The translations under genes and the position numbers were made by a program. DNA of 64,000 nucleotides, taken from contig SBBQ01000013.1 of the NCBI GenBank assembly GCA_005239635.1, positions 1 through 64,000 on the forward strand. The letters run 5' to 3'. Numbering within the stretch: the stretch's first letter is position 1; every line of letters begins with the position of its first letter. Source of the stretch: Uliginosibacterium gangwonense. Lineage in GTDB: Bacteria > Pseudomonadota > Gammaproteobacteria > Burkholderiales > Rhodocyclaceae. The notes under the pieces are model-generated. The model was given only the letters and a program-made list of their open reading frames with translations. It did not search any database and was not told the DNA's origin. This document shows, in pieces, positions 7,703-15,482 of the stretch.

Positions 7703-8758
7703 TTAATTGCCGCGTGTCGGCACTCCGTCCGCATTACCTCGCTCAGTGTAGCGCTTGGCCATCACCGAGCACACGAACAGTTGAAGCTGGTGGTAGAACA
7801 TGATGGGCAGCACGAGCACGCCCATGGCGGGGTTGCCGCCGAACAGCAGCTTGGCCATGGGCACACCTGAAGCCAGCGTCTTCTTTGAGCCGCAGAACAC
7901 GGCCACGATCTCGTCCTCGACCGGGAAGTTCAAGGCCTTGGCAATGCGCTTGGTCAGCCACAGGAAGGGGAACAGGAAGAGGCACACGCCCACGGCCGTC
8001 ATCACCATCAGGCTCAGGCCATGCTTGCTCCACAGGCCATCGGCCACCGAGTCGCTGAACGAGCTCAGCACCAGCAGCAGGATCACGGTGCGGTCGACCT
8101 TGGTCGTCCACGGTTTGATCTTCTGGAACCACGCCCCCACCACCGGGCGCAGCAACTGACCCAGCACGAAGGGCAGCAGCAGCATCTGGGCCACCCTGAG
8201 CATAGTGTCGCCCACGTCCATAGCCTGGCCGTCGGTCGCACCGCTAAACACCAGGCTGGCCAGCAGTGGGGTCAGCACCACGCCCAGCAGGGTCGACAAG
8301 CTGGCATTGAGCACGGCCGCCGCCACATTGCCACGCGCCATCGCCGTCATCGCCACGGAAGACGACACCGTGGACGGCAGCACCGCCAGGTAGAAGAAGC
8401 CCAGCAGCAGGTCATGCGGGATGAAGCGGCCCACCAGCGCATTGAGCAACAGCCACCACAGCGGAAAGAGCGCAAAGGTGCTGAGCTGCACCATCAGGTG
8501 CAGCTTCCAGCGCGAGGCACCGTGCTTGAGGCTGTCGGTGCTCAGGCCCATGCCGTGCAGGAAGAAGATCAGGAAGACGCCAATGTCGCCCACCACGTCC
8601 AGGTGCAGCAGCCCCCCGGTGCGGCCCAGATCCGGAGCGACGGAGGCCAGCGCCACCGCCGCCACCATGCCCATCAGAAACCAATCGATCGCCCCGCCCT
8701 GGCGCTGACGGCCCGCCATCCTGTTCATGGACCTCATCGGTTTCAAATCCTTCACCAT
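7703..8758 (-). CDS. SBF-like (bile acid:sodium symporter family) transporter
   Basis: A 351-residue polytopic inner-membrane protein with about ten hydrophobic segments. The region 'FLIFFLHGMGLS', 'LAVLPSTVSSSVAMTAMARGN' and 'FCGSKKTLASGVPMAKLLF' match the SBF-like (YfeH/PF13593) branch of the bile acid:Na+ symporter superfamily. Substrates of bacterial members are diverse organic anions and are unknown here. It sits downstream of mesD but behind a terminator, so it may be separately transcribed. Its location at the end of a methionine island raises the idea of sulfur-compound transport, which is only inference. Alternative starts at Met7 or Met10 are possible. Confidence 0.78.
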   Translation of the reverse strand: MVKDLKPMRSMNRMAGRQRQGGAIDWFLMGMVAAVALASVAPDLGRTGGLLHLDVVGDIGVFLIFFLHGMGLSTDSLKHGASRWKLHLMVQLSTFALFPLWWLLLNALVGRFIPHDLLLGFFYLAVLPSTVSSSVAMTAMARGNVAAAVLNASLSTLLGVVLTPLLASLVFSGATDGQAMDVGDTMLRVAQMLLLPFVLGQLLRPVVGAWFQKIKPWTTKVDRTVILLLVLSSFSDSVADGLWSKHGLSLMVMTAVGVCLFLFPFLWLTKRIAKALNFPVEDEIVAVFCGSKKTLASGVPMAKLLFGGNPAMGVLVLPIMFYHQLQLFVCSVMAKRYTERGNADGVPTRGN

Positions 8759-8783
8759 CTCGAACTCACCACGTTATGTCATC

Positions 8784-8819
8784 AAAAACAAAGGTCGCAC
8801 CCGTAGCGCAGGCGCGACC
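8784..8819 (-). terminator. Rho-independent terminator after mesD
   Basis: Read on the minus strand, the arm GGTCGC (8814-8819) pairs with GCGACC (8793-8798). A T-rich run (TTTGTTTTT, 8784-8792) follows, the classic terminator layout. It separates the flavin reductase-mesX-mesD operon from the downstream transporter gene. Confidence 0.7.
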
Positions 8820-8833
8820 ATCCACATCCACAA

Positions 8834-8853
8834 GGCCCTGTCTGGACAGGGCC
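8834..8853 (-). repeat. Perfect 9-bp inverted repeat downstream of mesD
   Basis: GGCCCTGTC (8834-8842) and GACAGGGCC (8845-8853) form a near loop-less hairpin 5 bases after the mesD stop. No U-run follows directly. It may protect the 3' end or assist the terminator just beyond it. Confidence 0.55.
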
Positions 8854-8858
8854 GGCGT

Positions 8859-9884
8859 TCACTTCGAGGCTAAGCGCTCCTTGGCCAGCTTCGTGCCCTC
8901 GGCCAGGGCTTGCAGCTTGCGCTGAGCCACCTCCCGCGACATGGGCGCCATGCCGCAGTTCGTACAGGGAAACAGCCGCTCTTTGGGCACGAACTGCAAG
9001 GCCTGGCCGATGGCGTCGGCCACTTCCTCGGGCGTCTCGACCACGTCGGTGGCCACATCGATCACGCCAACCAGCACGTCCTTACCCTCAAGCAACTTGA
9101 GCAGCTCAAGCGGCACCCGCGAGTGCATGCACTCCAGGCTCACCTGGTCGATGCTGCTTTTGGCCAGAGCGGGAAACACCGTCTCGTACTGGCGCCACTC
9201 ATTGCCAAGGGTGCTCTTCCAGTCAGTGTTGGCCTGGATACCGTAGCCATAACAGATGTGCACCACTGTCTTGCAGGTCAAGCCCTGCGCCGCCCGCTCG
9301 AGCGCCTTCACGCCCCAGTCGGCTACGTCCTTCATATAGACGTTGAAAGCGGGCTCATCGAACTGGATGATGTCCACGCCATCGGCCTGCAGCGCAAGCG
9401 CCTCCTGGTTGAGCAGCTCGGCGAATGCGAAGGCCATTTTGGCTTTGTCGCCATAGAAGCGGTCTGCCACCGTGTCGACGATGGTCATGGGACCCGGCAG
9501 GGTGAACTTCAGCTTCTTTTGGGTGTGGGCGCGCGCCAGTTGCGCCTCAAAGGCATGCACGCGGCCCTTCATGCTCAACGCCGACACCACCTGCGGCACC
9601 ATCGCGTCGTAGCGGTTGTCGCGGATGCCCATCTTCACCTTGTGCTCGAAGTCGATGCCCTCAACCCGCTCCAGAAAACCGTGCACAAAATGCTGGCGAG
9701 ACTGCTCACCGTCGCACACGATATCCAGGCCGGCGTCTTCCTGGACCTTGATCCACAGCAGAGTCGCATCGACCTTGGCCTGGCGCAGTGCCTCGCCTTC
9801 GGTTGCCCACTGGGGCCAGAGTTTGTTGGTTTCAGCCAGCCAGGCGGGTTTGGGCAGGCTGCCGACGATGGAGGTTTCAAACAT
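8859..9884 (-). CDS. mesD: MesD, core-MetE-type methionine synthase
   Basis: A 341-residue protein, less than half of canonical MetE (~750), corresponding to its C-terminal catalytic barrel only. The zinc/homocysteine-binding set is visible: His209 and Cys211 ('VHICYGYG'), Glu251 ('LECMHS') and Cys310 ('CTNCGMAPM'). The N-terminus 'TSIVGSLPKPAW' is the usual start of the catalytic half. The N-terminal folate-binding half of MetE is missing. MesD enzymes paired with DUF1852 (MesX) make methionine from homocysteine without the usual methyltetrahydrofolate-triglutamate domain and require oxygen (published family description). AAGGA lies upstream of ATG 9884. It is last in the operon after mesX. 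Confidence 0.85.
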   Translation of the reverse strand: MFETSIVGSLPKPAWLAETNKLWPQWATEGEALRQAKVDATLLWIKVQEDAGLDIVCDGEQSRQHFVHGFLERVEGIDFEHKVKMGIRDNRYDAMVPQVVSALSMKGRVHAFEAQLARAHTQKKLKFTLPGPMTIVDTVADRFYGDKAKMAFAFAELLNQEALALQADGVDIIQFDEPAFNVYMKDVADWGVKALERAAQGLTCKTVVHICYGYGIQANTDWKSTLGNEWRQYETVFPALAKSSIDQVSLECMHSRVPLELLKLLEGKDVLVGVIDVATDVVETPEEVADAIGQALQFVPKERLFPCTNCGMAPMSREVAQRKLQALAEGTKLAKERLASK

Positions 9885-9917
9885 GGAGGATTCCTTACAA
9901 GGTAGAAAGCGGTCAGA

Positions 9918-10898
9918 TCAATGCGCAAATTCCGCGGCCCATTGCTCAAGGATGCTCTGGTGCGGCTTGATGAAATGCTCCTGCGTGAACTTACCCTGCT
10001 TGACGGCCAACTGGCTGCGCTCCACCCGGTCATAGACGATCTGCGTCAAAGAGTAATCGTCGTACTTCAGGCTCGGTTGATAAACCTGGCCTGCCACCGA
10101 GTTGGCGTTGTATATCTCAGGGCGGTAGATGCGCTGGAAGGTTTCCATCGTGCTGATGGTGCCGATCAGTTCGAGATCGGTGTAATCGCTCAGCAGGTCA
10201 CCAAAGAAATAGAAGGCCAAAGGCGCAACACTGTTCGGCGGCATGAAGAAGCGCACCTGCATCCCCATTTGCGCGAAGTATTGGTCGGTCGAAGACAGCT
10301 CGCTTTGCTGGTACTCAATGCCCAGGATGGGATGGTGGTTGGCGGTGCGCCGATAGGTCTGGCTGGTCGCGACGCTGAGGCAGATGACAGGAGACTTGCT
10401 GAAGCGTTCCTTGTAAGTGCCCGAGTTGACAAAGTGCTTGAACAGCTTTCCGTGCAGCACACCGAAGTCGTCAGGGATGCTGAACTCCGCCCGGTCGGCG
10501 TTGTACTCGGGCAGCACGACGCTGAAGTCGTAATCGCGCACGTAGGACGAGAAATTGTTGCCCACGATGCCGTCGATGCGCCTGTTCAATTTCTTGTCGA
10601 TGATGTGGGTCTTGAGGATCTCGATCAGCGGAAACACGGTGCTGCTCTTGACGCCAATGTTTATCTCAACGGAGATGATCTCGAGTTCGACCGTGTAGCG
10701 ATCTCCGGTCGGGTTGTCCCAATGCGCGAGGTCATTGAAACGGTTGTCGATCATCTTCAGCGCTCTGCGCAAGTTCTGTTGCCGGCTCTCTCCACGCGCC
10801 AGGTTGGCGAAATTGGTGGTGAGGCGGGTGCTGTCCGCCGGCAGATAGTTCTCATCGAAACGGATGCTCTTGAGGCTATAGGTAAAGTCTTCGCTCAT
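9918..10898 (-). CDS. mesX: MesX (DUF1852), partner of MesD
   Basis: A 326-residue protein recognised as DUF1852 by its start ('DFTYSLKSIRFDENYLPADSTR'-like order), the 'TNFANLARGESRQQNLRRAL' segment and the conserved 'YRRTANHHPILGIEY' stretch. MesX is needed for methionine synthesis by MesD in species studied, and its exact chemistry is unsettled. There is no signal peptide or membrane helix, so it is cytoplasmic. It is placed 33 bases upstream of mesD and 45 bases downstream of the flavin reductase, so the three are one transcription unit. The adjoining reductase suggests it uses reduced flavin and oxygen (inference). Confidence 0.85.
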   Translation of the reverse strand: MSEDFTYSLKSIRFDENYLPADSTRLTTNFANLARGESRQQNLRRALKMIDNRFNDLAHWDNPTGDRYTVELEIISVEINIGVKSSTVFPLIEILKTHIIDKKLNRRIDGIVGNNFSSYVRDYDFSVVLPEYNADRAEFSIPDDFGVLHGKLFKHFVNSGTYKERFSKSPVICLSVATSQTYRRTANHHPILGIEYQQSELSSTDQYFAQMGMQVRFFMPPNSVAPLAFYFFGDLLSDYTDLELIGTISTMETFQRIYRPEIYNANSVAGQVYQPSLKYDDYSLTQIVYDRVERSQLAVKQGKFTQEHFIKPHQSILEQWAAEFAH

Positions 10899-10943
10899 GA
10901 CGATCTTCTGTATTAGTTGTTGATATAAAGGACGATGGTGGTG

Positions 10944-11615
10944 TCAGGCCGCCAGCACTTGCTCAGCGGTACAAGGGCTGGCATTGCGAGTCAGCTCGAT
11001 CAAGGGTAAGGCCCGTTGGACCGCGAGCAAGGCACGCTCGATCAGGGCTTCGTCGCGCAAGCGGTAATCCACGAAGTCCTTGTCGGTGGCGTAGATGCCC
11101 AGTGGCAAGGTGCGCGACTGGAAAAAGCTGAACAACGGCCGCAACTGGTGATCGATCACTAGGGCATGTCGTTCGCTGCCGCCATTGGCGGCCAGTAACA
11201 CTGGCTTATCGATCAGGGCATCTTGCCCGATGAGGTCGAAGAAGTGCTTGAACAGGCCGGTGTACGAACCGCGAAAGACTGGGGTGACGACCACCAGCAC
11301 GTCAGCCTGCTCGACCAAGGCGAGCTCGCGCTCGACGGTCTCGGGCAGTTGGGAGCGCCAGACCACGCCCGTGAGCTGCGGCGCTAGTTGCCCCAATTCG
11401 ACCAAGTGTTGCTGGCACGGCACTTGGTTAGCGATCAGCTCCAACATATGCTGGGCCAAACCTGCCGATTTGGAAGGGCTTTGAAGTCCGCCAGAAACCG
11501 CCACTACTCGGAGGGGGCATGTCATTTTGGCGTTCATGTCAACAGACCAGGGCGGCGCTGCTTGGCTAACCATCACCCCAACGTCCGGGGAATTCAAATT
11601 TTTAGACAAAGACAT
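10944..11615 (-). CDS. NAD(P)H-dependent FMN reductase, MsuE/SsuE-like
   Basis: Flavodoxin-like fold: 'RVVAVSGGLQSPSKSAGLAQH' is the phosphate-binding start and 'VVVTPVFRGSYTGLFKHFFDL' is the flavin-binding loop of NADPH:FMN reductases that feed FMNH2 to two-component monooxygenases. I chose ATG 11615 because GGAG lies just upstream. Homology begins only at about residue 30, so ATG 11537 or 11525 could be the true start. It is the first gene of the leftward operon with mesX and mesD. Supplying reduced flavin to MesX is a plausible role, inferred from position; SsuE/MsuE relatives act in sulfur metabolism. Confidence 0.8.
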   Translation of the reverse strand: MSLSKNLNSPDVGVMVSQAAPPWSVDMNAKMTCPLRVVAVSGGLQSPSKSAGLAQHMLELIANQVPCQQHLVELGQLAPQLTGVVWRSQLPETVERELALVEQADVLVVVTPVFRGSYTGLFKHFFDLIGQDALIDKPVLLAANGGSERHALVIDHQLRPLFSFFQSRTLPLGIYATDKDFVDYRLRDEALIERALLAVQRALPLIELTRNASPCTAEQVLAA

Positions 11616-11702
11616 AGCCGCTCCGACGCATACAAACAATCAACGATTGTCATTGTGTCGATCCATGCTCATGAAGTAAAATGGTATTAATTCACCAATC
11701 CA

Positions 11703-11715
11703 TGAGAATTATTCA
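11703..11715. promoter_or_regulatory. Candidate MetR operator
   Basis: TGAGAATTATTCA differs at one position from the MetR consensus TGAA-N5-TTCA. It lies in the ~100-bp divergent region between the flavin reductase-mesX-mesD operon and the LysR gene, 4 bases before the LysR start codon, a normal place for autoregulation and control of the divergent operon. Confidence 0.5.
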
Positions 11716-11719
11716 TTAA

Positions 11720-12628
11720 ATGCTTGAGCGCATCCACCTCAGCATCGTTCAGCAGGTCGAGAAACAAGGTTCCTTGACGGCCGCTGCGGGCGTACTGCAC
11801 CTCACCCAGTCGGCACTGAGCCACAGTATGAAGAAGCTGGAGCAGCAGTTGGGCACCGACATCTGGCTGCGCGAAGGCCGCAGCCTTCGCCTGACGCAGG
11901 CGGGCCAGTACCTGCTGGCAGTAGCCAACCGTGTGCTGCCCCAGCTTGATCTGGCTGAGGAACGCCTAGGCCAGTTCGCGCAGGGCGAGCGTGGTGCGCT
12001 GCGTATCGGCATGGAATGCCACCCTTGCTACCAGTGGCTCCTTAAGGTGGTATCGCCCTACCTCACGGCTTGGCCGGACGTGGAGGTGGACGTGAAACAG
12101 AAGTTCCAGTTCGGCGGCATTGGCGCCCTGTTTGGCTACGAGATCGATCTGCTGGTAACACCTGATCCGCTGTTCAAGCCAGGCCTGAAGTTCGAGCCGG
12201 TGTTTGACTACGAGCAGGTGCTCGTCGTGGCCAGGGACCATGCCCTGGCCTCGGTCGCCTATGTGAAGCCCCAGCAGCTTACGCGAGAAGTACTGATCAG
12301 CTACCCCGTGAACATCGAGCGCCTGGACATCTACAACCAGTTTCTGCTGCCTGCGGGTATCACGCCCAAGCGCCACAAAACCATAGAAACCACCGACATC
12401 ATGGTGCAAATGGTGGCCAGCGGCCGTGGCGTGGCGGCATTGCCGCGCTGGCTGGTCGAGGAATACGCGGTCAAGATGGACGTGGTGCCTGTTCGGCTGG
12501 GTGCGCGCGGCATTGCCAAACAGATTTTCTTAGGCGCACGTGAGTCGGAAACCGGCATCGACTACGTGCGAGCCTTCATCGAGCTGGCTCGCCAGCCAGC
12601 TATTGTTATCAATCAAGGGGCCAACTGA
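11720..12628 (+). CDS. MetR-type LysR transcriptional regulator
   Basis: A 302-residue LysR protein. The N-terminal winged helix shows '[20 protein letters not shown]' followed by the dimer-linker helix. The effector domain has '[11 protein letters not shown]' and '[11 protein letters not shown]', typical of MetR, whose coactivator is homocysteine. It is divergent from the mesD operon, as metR is from metE in enterobacteria, which supports control of methionine synthesis by homocysteine. There is no clear Shine-Dalgarno at ATG 11720, so translation may be weak. The stop overlaps the queH start (TGATGA arrangement), so metR, queH and the metF-like gene form one operon. Confidence 0.85.
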   Translation: MLERIHLSIVQQVEKQGSLTAAAGVLHLTQSALSHSMKKLEQQLGTDIWLREGRSLRLTQAGQYLLAVANRVLPQLDLAEERLGQFAQGERGALRIGMECHPCYQWLLKVVSPYLTAWPDVEVDVKQKFQFGGIGALFGYEIDLLVTPDPLFKPGLKFEPVFDYEQVLVVARDHALASVAYVKPQQLTREVLISYPVNIERLDIYNQFLLPAGITPKRHKTIETTDIMVQMVASGRGVAALPRWLVEEYAVKMDVVPVRLGARGIAKQIFLGARESETGIDYVRAFIELARQPAIVINQGAN

Positions 12629-13296
12629 TGAACAAAACCTTTGAACGCAAACCGCTTCCCTTGCCCGGCGGCCATAACAAGGTGCTTTTGCATTCCTGTT
12701 GCGCGCCTTGTTCGGGCGAGGTCATGGAGGCTATGTTGGCCTCTGGCATCGACTACACCATCTTTTTTTACAACCCCAACATTCATCCGCTCAAGGAATA
12801 CGAGCTGCGCAAAAACGAAAACATCCGGTTCGCCGAGCAGTTTGGCGTGCCCTTTATCGATGCAGACTACGACCGTGACAACTGGTTCGAACGTGCCAAG
12901 GGCATGGAGCATGAGCCCGAGCGCGGTGTGCGCTGCACCATGTGCTTCGACATGCGCTTCGAGAGAACGGCGCTGTATGCGCACGAGCATGGCTTTCCAG
13001 TGATCACAAGCTCTTTGGGCATCTCGCGCTGGAAGAACATGCAGCAGATCAACGATTGCGGCATCCGCGCCGCGTCGCGCTATCCCGACCTGATTTACTG
13101 GGACTACAACTGGCGCAAGGGCGGCGGCTCGTCACGCATGATCGAGATCAGCAAACGCGAGAACTTCTACCAACAGGAGTATTGTGGCTGCGTCTACTCG
13201 CTGCGTGACACCAACCAGCACCGGGTGGAAAGCGGCCGCGAGCGCATCCTGCTGGGCGTGAAGTTCTACGGTGACGAGAAATCGACTCTAGACTGA
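12628..13296 (+). CDS. queH: QueH, epoxyqueuosine reductase
   Basis: A 222-residue protein of the QueH (DUF208) family. Its cysteine motifs are all present: Cys24/Cys25/Cys28 ('HSCCAPC'), Cys103/Cys106 ('VRCTMCF') and Cys186/Cys188 ('EYCGCVYS'), which hold an iron-sulfur cluster and a second metal site. It reduces epoxyqueuosine to queuosine in tRNA anticodons, replacing the cobalamin-dependent QueG. It overlaps the regulator by 1 base and the metF-like gene by 1 base. Notably, both QueH and MesD are B12-free alternatives to cobalamin enzymes, so the island looks suited to a cell without B12 (inference). Confidence 0.88.
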   Translation: MNKTFERKPLPLPGGHNKVLLHSCCAPCSGEVMEAMLASGIDYTIFFYNPNIHPLKEYELRKNENIRFAEQFGVPFIDADYDRDNWFERAKGMEHEPERGVRCTMCFDMRFERTALYAHEHGFPVITSSLGISRWKNMQQINDCGIRAASRYPDLIYWDYNWRKGGGSSRMIEISKRENFYQQEYCGCVYSLRDTNQHRVESGRERILLGVKFYGDEKSTLD

Positions 13297-14174
13297 TGAA
13301 GGCGCCCTCCTTGACTCACTCCGATCAGTCCACGACCGCTAAGCACATCCTTGATGGATATTCCTTGGAAATCTGCCTGAAAGACGCCCCTGCGCTGCGC
13401 GCAGCGGCACCAAAGATAGAGCCTGGAGCTATCGTGTCGATTCCCTACCTGCCCAACCAGGACAATGAGGCACGATTGGCTACTGCGAGGGCCGTGTGTG
13501 AGTTAGGTTTTGCCCCCATGCCCCACCTGTCTGCGCGCCGTATCGCCTCGCTCGCCGAACTGGAGTCGTTTGTCCAGCGTGCAGTGCTTGAGGCTGGCGT
13601 AGAACGCTGCTTCGTGATTGCAGGCGATCCCTCCACCCCGGCGGGGCCATTTCCCGACAGCTCATCGCTGATCAACACCGGTGTGTTCGAACGCGCAGGC
13701 ATCAAGATGGTCGGCGTGGGAGGGCACCCGGAAGGCCACCCCATCATGAGCACGGCTGACCGGTGGGAGGTGCTCGAACACAAGTGCAGCAACATCGAGC
13801 GGCGTGGAATGGCGCCTTTGATCGTCACGCAGTTTGCCTTTGATGCGGACATTGTGCTGGCGTGGTTGACGGCGCTGCGCAAGCGCGGCATCGATCACCC
13901 CGTTCGCGTGGGCGTGCCGGGCCCTGCTGGCATTGCGGTGCTTGCTCGCTATGCCGCCTTGTGCGGCGTCGGCGCCTGCGCATCGATGTGGTCCAAATAC
14001 GGAGTCTCCATCGGCAAGCTGTTCGGTACGGCGGGGCCGGACCGCTTCGTGGAGCGCCTGAGCACGGAACTGACGCCTGCCCATGGACAGGTGAGCTTAC
14101 ACTTCTTCCCTTTCGGGGGCATTGCACAGTCCGCAGAATGGATTGCGCAGTACCGCGCTCGCACCGGGTGCTGA
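13296..14174 (+). CDS. Methylenetetrahydrofolate reductase (MetF) family flavoprotein
   Basis: A 292-residue TIM-barrel protein of the MTHFR family. Visible motifs: 'PHLSARR' (residues 76-82), the flavin-binding 'AGDPSTPAGPF' (109-119), and 'GGHPEGHP' (142-149). It is divergent from housekeeping MetF and closer to the variant seen in C1/O-demethylation gene sets. It would convert methylene-tetrahydrofolate and 5-methyl-tetrahydrofolate. Its start overlaps the queH stop, tying it to the regulator and, by divergence, to mesD/mesX. A methyl supply role for MesD, or the reverse reaction from another methyl donor, are both possible. Confidence 0.8.
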   Translation: MKAPSLTHSDQSTTAKHILDGYSLEICLKDAPALRAAAPKIEPGAIVSIPYLPNQDNEARLATARAVCELGFAPMPHLSARRIASLAELESFVQRAVLEAGVERCFVIAGDPSTPAGPFPDSSSLINTGVFERAGIKMVGVGGHPEGHPIMSTADRWEVLEHKCSNIERRGMAPLIVTQFAFDADIVLAWLTALRKRGIDHPVRVGVPGPAGIAVLARYAALCGVGACASMWSKYGVSIGKLFGTAGPDRFVERLSTELTPAHGQVSLHFFPFGGIAQSAEWIAQYRARTGC

Positions 14175-14359
14175 TTGCGCATACGACCCGATCTGTGTGC
14201 GCCCTGGGCTGCCTGGCTGCGCGCGAGGTGGCGGTGAGCGCTTTGGGCACCGTCTACGCGTTGTCGGCGAAGACACGGCAGGTGCGTTCACGCCATTGAT
14301 CGTCTAGGGCTGGAGCCTGGCTACCTTGGCGATCATCCGCCGTGAGGTCAGCACGCGCT

Positions 14360-14646
14360 GGGCTTCGATTGCGGCAGGCGTGCGCTGGCCTGATGCACTG
14401 TCATGCAGCGTGCGCCCCGTCATCACCTACTGGTTCATGGCCCTGTACTGGGCCGCCAAGACGGCAGCATTTGCGGCGGCTGTCACGGCTGTCACGGCTG
14501 TCACGGCTGTCACGGCTGTCACGGCAGGCGCTGGCTGGGGCACGGCCATCCTGCACGCATGGACGGAAGCCGATCAGGCGCTGTGGGCCGGGGTGCTCAA
14601 CTTCTGGTTCCTCGGGCTGAAGTGGACTCCTTTTGTAGAAGCATAA
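14360..14646 (+). pseudogene. Holin 3TM remnant, second copy
   Basis: From ~14376 to 14625 the DNA and protein closely follow the C-terminal half of the intact holin at 6745-7221: 'SCSVRPVITYWFMALYWAAKTA' order, then the last two helices and 'AGVLNFWFLGL'. The N-terminal half is missing and the end diverges to '...KWTPFVEA'. A 45-bp tandem repeat has expanded inside it. It has no credible start, so I treat it as a dead gene left by a related prophage or by duplication of the lysis cassette. Confidence 0.75.
14478..14522. repeat. Five tandem 9-bp units (GGCTGTCAC)
   Basis: Five perfect head-to-tail copies encode Val-Thr-Ala repeats within the holin remnant. The intact copy has one diverged unit at the same place (near 7090-7110), so this is a slippage expansion in the decayed copy. 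Confidence 0.9.
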
Positions 14647-14790
14647 AGTGCCCGAGGAATCGGGGTGGCCTCAACTCCAGCGGGTGGTGCTCGTAGCCAG
14701 TAGTCGGACGGTGGTTGCCCCTTCCCAGCGGCGCCTTTTGTCGGGCCGCCCGAGTGCAGAGGCGCTGCAAAGTGCTGTTTTTGCCTCATC

Positions 14791-14919
14791 GTGCGCCAAC
14801 GTGATTTGACCGCCGCCGCGACGGAGCTGTGTCGCTGGATCTACGGGGGCGGCAAGGTGCCTCCGGGACTCGTCACACGGCAGGAGACTGAGGCTACTTG
14901 GCTGTTCCGCAACGTCTGA
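14791..14919 (+). pseudogene. Endolysin C-terminal remnant
   Basis: The frame encodes 42 residues ending at TGA 14917-14919. The segment 'LCRWIYGGGKVPPGLVTRQ' aligns with 'LRRWVYGGGKLLPGLMKRR' of the intact endolysin at 7218-7694. The catalytic N-terminal part is absent. The order holin remnant then lysozyme remnant matches the intact cassette, so both come from the same event. Confidence 0.75.
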
Positions 14920-15003
14920 TCCGAAAAATATCGTTGATCTTGAAAATGAAAGAATAAAACTGAGCCGTGCGGATCGAGTTCGAGAAACACCGCCAATCTA
15001 TTG

Positions 15004-15027
15004 ATCGGGGAGAGCCTGCTCCCCGAT
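15004..15027 (-). terminator. Hairpin at the end of the heme/iron operon
   Basis: ATCGGGGA (15004-15011) and TCCCCGAT (15020-15027) form a perfect 8-bp stem with an 8-base loop, immediately after the ferritin-like gene's stop on the minus strand. The U-run is missing (CAATAG follows), so it could be a weak terminator or a 3'-end stabiliser. Confidence 0.5.
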
Positions 15028-15482
15028 TACTCTTTGAACGGCTCCACGTCCCCCGGCCGACGCAGCATCTTGTTTACCTCATCAAGATGCAGTTCTTCTT
15101 GAACTATCATTTCACGGGCATATTCTTCCAGCAAAACCGAATTGCCTTCCGATATTTTTAGCAGGTCGTAATACGCTGCAAGGGCACCTTTCTCGTGTTC
15201 CAGGCTTTCACGCAAGATATCGCCAATGTCGTGCTTTTCGGTTTCCAGCAGGGTACCGATTTTTAACGAAGGATGTCCGCCTAGCAAAGTCACCAGCTCG
15301 CCCGCTTTGTGAGCATGTCCAAGACCCTCCTCCGCATTGCCCTTGAGCCAAGACACGATCGGAATGCGGTTATAGCCATACACCATCAACGAATAATGGG
15401 TGTACTTGACCACTCCGGCCAGCTCCAACTCCATGATGCGGTTGAGGGCATCAATTGCAACTTGTTTTTTTGCGCTTTCCAT
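15027..15482 (-). CDS. Bacterioferritin-type ferritin-like protein
   Basis: The start ATG 15482 has GGAG upstream, giving 151 residues. A longer frame upstream is an artefact of the overlap with the DUF2325 gene. It is a four-helix di-iron protein: ligand motifs 'MELELAGVVKYTHY', 'NAEEGLGHAHKAGE', 'LEHEKGALAAYY' and 'MIVQEELHLDEV' give the Glu and ExxH pattern of the ferroxidase centre. The Met that binds heme in classical Bfr is not obvious, so heme binding is uncertain. It would store or buffer iron released by heme degradation. It is last in the operon and overlaps DUF2325 by 32 bases. Confidence 0.8.
   Translation of the reverse strand: MESAKKQVAIDALNRIMELELAGVVKYTHYSLMVYGYNRIPIVSWLKGNAEEGLGHAHKAGELVTLLGGHPSLKIGTLLETEKHDIGDILRESLEHEKGALAAYYDLLKISEGNSVLLEEYAREMIVQEELHLDEVNKMLRRPGDVEPFKE

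Noticed and set aside
8021-8806. 261-codon open frame on the + strand
   Set aside because: His/Gln-rich antisense shadow of the SBF transporter, whose membrane pattern is convincing.
8910-9905. 331-codon open frame on the + strand
   Set aside because: It is antisense to mesD, whose zinc ligands and ribosome site are clear. The + frame is His/Leu-rich with no recognisable motif, a codon-bias shadow.
9921-10916. 331-codon open frame on the + strand
   Set aside because: Antisense to mesX along its full length; the mesX family match is strong and the + frame shows no domain.
14122-14307. 61-codon frame after the metF-like gene
   Set aside because: It starts inside the metF-like gene and shows no recognisable motif or ribosome site.
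14478-14522. Tandem repeat as a possible CRISPR
   Set aside because: The units are adjacent without spacers and in frame with a holin remnant.
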